Of a stretch of 64,000 nucleotides of DNA, positions 58,757-64,000 are shown one piece after another. Below the pieces are notes generated by a model. It had not been told where the DNA came from and made no database searches. It was given only the letters and a program-made list of their open reading frames with translations. Source of the DNA: Gigantopelta aegis (lineage: Eukaryota > Mollusca > Gastropoda > Neomphalida > Peltospiridae); NCBI RefSeq assembly GCF_016097555.1, contig NC_054701.1, forward strand, positions 669,049-733,048, in the 5' to 3' direction. The first letter of the stretch is position 1. Every line of letters starts with the position of its first letter. A program made the translations under genes and the position numbers.

Positions 58757-61375
58757 TGAATGCGACATACATGACGCTAAGTTGTGGAGTAGTGCGCTCA
58801 GTGGTCAATGAGTATAATCTATGACGCTACTCTGACGTTAGTCCGACCTACATGACGCTAAGTTGTGGAGTAGTGCGCTCAGTGGTCAATGAGTATACGC
58901 TATATGACGCTACTCTGACGTTAGTCCGACCTACATGACGCTAAGTTGTGGAGTAGTGCGCTCAGTGGTCAGTGAGTATAAGCTATATGACGCTACTCTT
59001 ACGTTAGTCCGACCTACATGACGCTAAGTTGTGGAGTAGTGCGCTCAGTGGTCAATGAGTATAAGCTATATGACGCTACTCTTACGTTAGTCCGACCTAC
59101 ATGACGCTAAGTTGTGGAGTAGTGCGCTCAGTGGTCAATGAGTATACGCTATATGACGCTACTCTTACGTTAGTCCGACCTACATGACGCTAAGTTGTGA
59201 ATTAGTGCGCTCAGTGGTCAGTGAGTATAAGCTATATGACGCTACTCTGTGACGTGAGTGCGACCTACATGACGCTAAGTTGTGAAGTAGTGCGCTCAGT
59301 GGTCAATGTGTATAAGCTATATGACGCTACTCTGACGTTAGTCCGACCTACATGACGCTAAGTTGTGGAGTAGTGCGCTCAGTGGTCAGTGAGTATAAGC
59401 TATATGACGCTACTCTTACGTTAGTCCGACCTACATGACGCTAAGTTGTGGAGTAGTGCGCTCAGTGGTCAATGAGTATACGCTATATGACGCTACTCTG
59501 TGATGTGAGTGCGACCTACATGACGCTAAGTTGTGAAGTAGTGCGCTCAGTGGTCAGTGAGTATAAGCTATATGACGCTACTCTGTGACGTGAGTGCGAC
59601 CTACATGACGCTAAGTTGTGAATTAGTGCGCTCAGTGGTCAATGAGTATACGCTATATGACGCTACTCTGTGACGTGAGTGCGACCTACATGACGCTAAG
59701 TTGTGAATTAGTGCGCTCAGTGGTCAATGAGTATACGCTATATGACGCTACTCTGTGACGTGAGTGCGACCTACATGACGCTAAGTTGTGAAGTAGTGCG
59801 CTCAGTGGTCAATGAGTATAAGCTATATGACGCTACTCTGACGTTAGTCCGACCTACATGACGCTAAGTTGTGAAGTAGTGCGCTCAGTGGTCAATGTGT
59901 ATAAGCTATATGACGCTACTCTGACGTTAGTCCGACCTACATGACGCTAAGTTGTGAAGTAGTGCGCTCAGTGGTCAATGAGTATAAGCTATATGACGCT
60001 ACTCTGACGTTAGTCCGACCTACATGACGCTAAGTTGTGCAGTAGTGCGCTCAGTGGTCAATGAGTATACGCTATATGACGCTACTCTGTGACGTGAGTG
60101 CGACCTACATGACGCTAAGTTGTGAAGTAGTGCGCTCAGTGGTCAATGAGTATAAGCTATATGACGCTACTCTGACGTTAGTCCGACCTACATGACGCTA
60201 AGTTGTGCAGTAGTGCGCTCAGTGGTCAGTGAGTATACGCTATATGACGCTACTCTGTGACGTGAGTGCGACCTACATGACGCTAAGTTGTGGAGTAGTG
60301 CGCTCAGTGGTCAGTGAGTATACGCTATATGACGCTACTCTGTGACGTGAGTGCGACCTACATGACGCTAAGTTGTGAATTAGTGCGCTCAGTGGTCAGT
60401 GAGTATAACCTATGTGACGCTACTCTGTGGTGTGAGTGCGACCTACATGACGCTAAGTTGTGAAGTAATGCACTCAGTGGTCAATAAGTATAACGTATGG
60501 CGCTACTCTGTAGCGTGAGTGCGACCTACATGACGCTAAGTTGTGAAGTAGTGCGCTCAGTGGTCAATGAGTATAACTTATATGACGCTACACTGTGACG
60601 TGAGTGCAACCTACATGACGCTAATTGTGAAGTAGTGCACTCAGTGGTCAATGAGTATAACCTATATGACGCTACTCTGTGGTGTGAGTGCGACCTACAT
60701 GACGCTAAGTTGTGAAGTAATGCACTCAGTGGTCAATAAGTATAACGTATGGCGCTACTCTGTAGCGTGAGTGCGACCTACATGACGCTAAGTTGTGAAG
60801 TAGTGCGCTCAGTGGTCAATGAGTATAACCTATATGACGCTACTCTGACGTTAGTCCGACCTACATGACGCTACATTGTGAATTAGTGCGCTCAGTGGTC
60901 AATGAGTATAATCTATATGACGCTACTGTGTGACGTGAGTCCGACCTACATTACGCTAAGTTGTGAAGTAGTGCGCTCAATGGTCAATGCGTATAACTTA
61001 TATGACGCTACTCTGTGGCGTCAGTGCGACCTACATGACGCTAAGTTGTGAATTAGTGCGCTCAGTGGTCAATGACGTATATGACGATGCTTTGTGGAGT
61101 CAGTCCGACTTATATGACTCTAGTCTGTGAGGTGAGTATAACCTATATGACGCTACTCTGTGGCGTGAGTGCGACCTATATACTGCTACTCTGTGATGTG
61201 AGTATAACATGTATAACGCTACTATGTGGCGTGAGTGCGACCTATATGACCCTACTCTTTGAGGTGAGTATAACCTATATGATGCTACTATATGGCGTGA
61301 ATGCGATCTATATGACGCTACTCTGTGAAGTGAGTTGGACGTATATGACGCTACTCTGTCAAGTGACCTACATGA
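58757..61375. repeat. Satellite S: about 83-bp tandem array, about 30 copies
   Basis: Unit 'tgacgctactctgacgttag', 'tccgacctacatgacgctaa', 'gttgtggagtagtgcgctca', 'gtggtcaatgagtataagct', 'ata'. Both halves start 'tgacgcta', so the unit looks like a diverged dimer of about 40 bp. From about 61070 on, units shrink to roughly 35-60 bp and resemble single half-units. Confidence 0.95.
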
Positions 61376-61551
61376 CTCTATTCACACCGACATAGCCAAT
61401 ATGTCATATGGGGGGGGGGGGGGGGGGCAACGCACTACGGGGGCCCACATTATGTATGTATGTAATATTTTATAAAATTTAATACAATTTGAAAAGAAAA
61501 GAATTCGATTAGGGGTCATTAGCTATACCTCCCACGTCGCTACGCCACTGT
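61376..61551. mobile_element. G-tract-bearing short element inserted in satellite S
   Basis: A poly-G run (about 61411-61427) followed by 'caacgcactacgggggccca' and ending 'acgtcgctacgccactg' interrupts the array. The right end resembles the 'gtggcgtagc' termini of common short inverted-repeat elements, but the matching left end is absent. Confidence 0.5.
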
Positions 61552-61805
61552 CTACTCAATTCAGGTGATTATGGTATACATGACGCTACTCTATTAGGTG
61601 CGTGTGATCTACATAACGCAACTTTGTAAGGTGATTGTGACCTATATGACGCAACTGCCTGAGGTGAGTGTGACCTACATGGCGTTACTCTGGGGTGATT
61701 ATGACCTACATGACGCTACTCTGAAGTGAATATGACCTACATGACGCTATTCTGTGAGGTGATTATGACGCAACTCTATGAGATAAGTGTGACCTACGTG
61801 ACGCC
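61552..61805. repeat. Satellite S, degenerate right end
   Basis: Half-unit-like copies with 'gacctacatgacgctactct' and 'gaggtgattatgac', about 35 bp each. Confidence 0.85.
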
Positions 61806-62036
61806 TGGTGTAGTCGTAGCTAATTTGCTATGGTAATATGATGTAACCAATATACGTACGTCTCCTCGCACCGCCAAATGGTACGACACAATGACCATAG
61901 CGACAACATCTATGTCCGGAACAATGACCGTCGTGGCCGCATTTGGCCAGATGTTGTACATCTTTGCAAATTCCTGTTTAAAGCAAAGCGATTAATACGT
62001 CATAATAGAACACTGTATCTATTTACAAATCTTCCC
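61806..62036. other. Unique stretch
   Basis: No gene recognised. Confidence 0.4.
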
Positions 62037-63489
62037 GTAATTACTATCACTGCCATCTACATATATATTACTAATTACTATCACTGTCATCTACATATAT
62101 ATTACTAATTACTATCACTGTCATCTATATATATATATTACTAATTACTATCACTGTCATCTACATATATATATTAGTCATTACTATCACTGTCATCTAC
62201 ATATATATTACTAATTACTATCACTGTCATCTACATATATATTACTAATTACTATCACTGTCATCTACATATATATATTAGTCATTACTATCACTGTCAT
62301 CTGCATATATATTACTAATTACTATCACTGTCATCTGCATATATATTACTAATTACTATCACTGTCATCTGCATATATATTACTAATTACTATCACTGTC
62401 ATCTACATATATATATTAGTCATTACTATCACTGTCATCTACATATATATTACTAATTACTATCACTGTCATCTACATATATATTACTAATTACTATCAC
62501 TGTCATCTGCATATATATTACTAATTACTATCACTGTCATCTACATATATATTACTAATTACTATCACTGTCATCTATATATATATTACTAATTACTATC
62601 ACTGTCATCTACATATATATATTAGTCATTACTATCACTGTCATCTGCATATATATTACTAATTACTATCACTGCCATCTACATATATATTACTAATTAC
62701 TATCACTGTCATCTTCATATATATTACTAATTACTATCACTGTCATCTACATATATATTACTAATTACTATCACTGTCATCTACATATATATTACTAATT
62801 ACTAACACTGCCATCTACATATATATTACTAATTACCATCACTGTCATCTACATATATATTACTAATTACTATCGCTGCCATCTACATATATATTACTAA
62901 TTACTATCACTGTCATCTATATATATATTACTAATTACTATCACTGTCATCTACATATATATTACTAATTACTATCACTGTCATCTACATATATATTAGT
63001 CATTACTATCACTGTCATCTGCATATATATTACTAATTACTATCACTGTCATCTACATATATATTACTAATTACTTTCATGGTATCTACATATATATTAC
63101 TAATTAATATCACTGTCATCTACATATATGTTAATAATTACTATCACTGTCATCTACATATATATTACTAATTACTATCACTGTCATCTATATATATATT
63201 ACTAATTACTATCACTGTCATCTACATATATATTAGTCATTACTATCACTGTCATCTACATATATATTACTAATTACTTTCATGGTATCTACATATATAT
63301 AAATAATTACTATCACTGTCATCTACATATATATTACTAATTACTATCATGGTATCTACATATATATTACTAATTAATATCACTGTCATCTACATATATG
63401 TTAATAATTACTATCACTGTCATCTACATACATATGACTAATTACTAACACCGTCATCTACATATATATTACTAATTACTATCATGGAA

Positions 63490-63524
<35 letters not shown>

Positions 63525-63740
63525 CTAATTACTATCACTGTCATCAACATATATATTACTAATTACTATCATGGTATCTACATATATATTACTAATTAAT
63601 ATCACTGTCATCTACATATATGTTAATAATTACTGTCACTGTCATCTACATACATATGACTAATTACTAACACTGTCATCTACATATATATTACTAATTA
63701 CTATCACTGTCATCTACATATATATTAGTCATTACTATCA
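62037..63740. repeat. Satellite T: 34-bp AT-rich tandem array, about 50 copies
   Basis: Unit 'attactaattactatcactg', 'tcatctacatatat'. A form with 'attagtcattac' recurs at intervals, and a (AT)n expansion lies at about 63492-63521. Confidence 0.95.
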
Positions 63741-64000
63741 ATATTGCAAAAACAAATTTGCAAGAAAAAAGTAAAGGAAAATTGGTGTTTAGTTTTTCTG
63801 AATTAGCTCATCCCATAGTGTATTAGAAAAAAATCCCCATGTCTGGGGCTTGTGATTGTTTTACAGCACTTTGAATTTAGGGCTTCAAAACCTGTCTTAG
63901 ATTCACCGATATACGGGGTAGGGATAACAAATGTACGCTAATGGTAACATGTAGTCTTTTTATGTTAATAAAACTTGGCAAGAAGTTACACAAATAATTA
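63741..64000. other. Unique stretch at the window end
   Basis: No gene or repeat recognised. Confidence 0.4.

Overview
The window looks like repeat-dominated nuclear DNA from a mollusc, most likely a gastropod. This rests on three tRNA-headed SINE copies of a type I associate with molluscs, a DIRS-type and a Gypsy retroelement, a Penelope-like reverse transcriptase, a THAP/DDE DNA transposon, poly-G-bearing short elements, and one spliced rhodopsin-class receptor gene. No bacterial features, rRNA genes or CRISPR arrays were seen. Species assignment is inference; only the repeat types and gene structure are seen directly.

Layout. 1-2.7 kb: a LINE 3' fragment, a solo LTR with target duplication, a worn SINE. 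2.7-11.6 kb: two large tandem arrays (about 97 x 50 bp and 82 x 47/49 bp). 11.9-20.4 kb: a long palindrome, then a roughly 33-bp satellite split by a structurally complete DIRS-type element (13477-19634, minus strand) with inverted terminal repeats and an internal complementary region. 20.7-23.2 kb: 54-bp and 22-bp arrays and a small TA-flanked MITE. 23.4-30.6 kb: a broken Gypsy-class LTR element on the minus strand with a 5-bp target duplication, whose integrase lies upstream of reverse transcriptase (Gmr1-like order). 30.9-36.1 kb: a SINE, two MITEs, an unusual array of short hairpins, a 62-bp array and a Penelope-like fragment. 36.5-39.1 kb: SINE plus 65-bp array. 40.8-49.7 kb: the only convincing host gene, a two-coding-exon GPCR (plus strand) with a possible upstream promoter/non-coding exon; a 43-bp array lies just upstream of its first coding exon and a 31/35-bp array fills its coding intron. 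49.8-53 kb: SINE and a decayed THAP/DDE transposon in which a 46-bp piece of coding sequence has expanded to 13 copies. 53-64 kb: six further arrays (44, 50, 25, 60, about 83 and 34 bp).

Tandem arrays of about eighteen different monomers occupy roughly 27 kb (over 40%) of the window. Almost all long open frames outside the DIRS element, the Gypsy element and the GPCR are by-products of these arrays. No gene set here works as a pathway; the window's interest lies in mobile-element structure and minisatellite birth.
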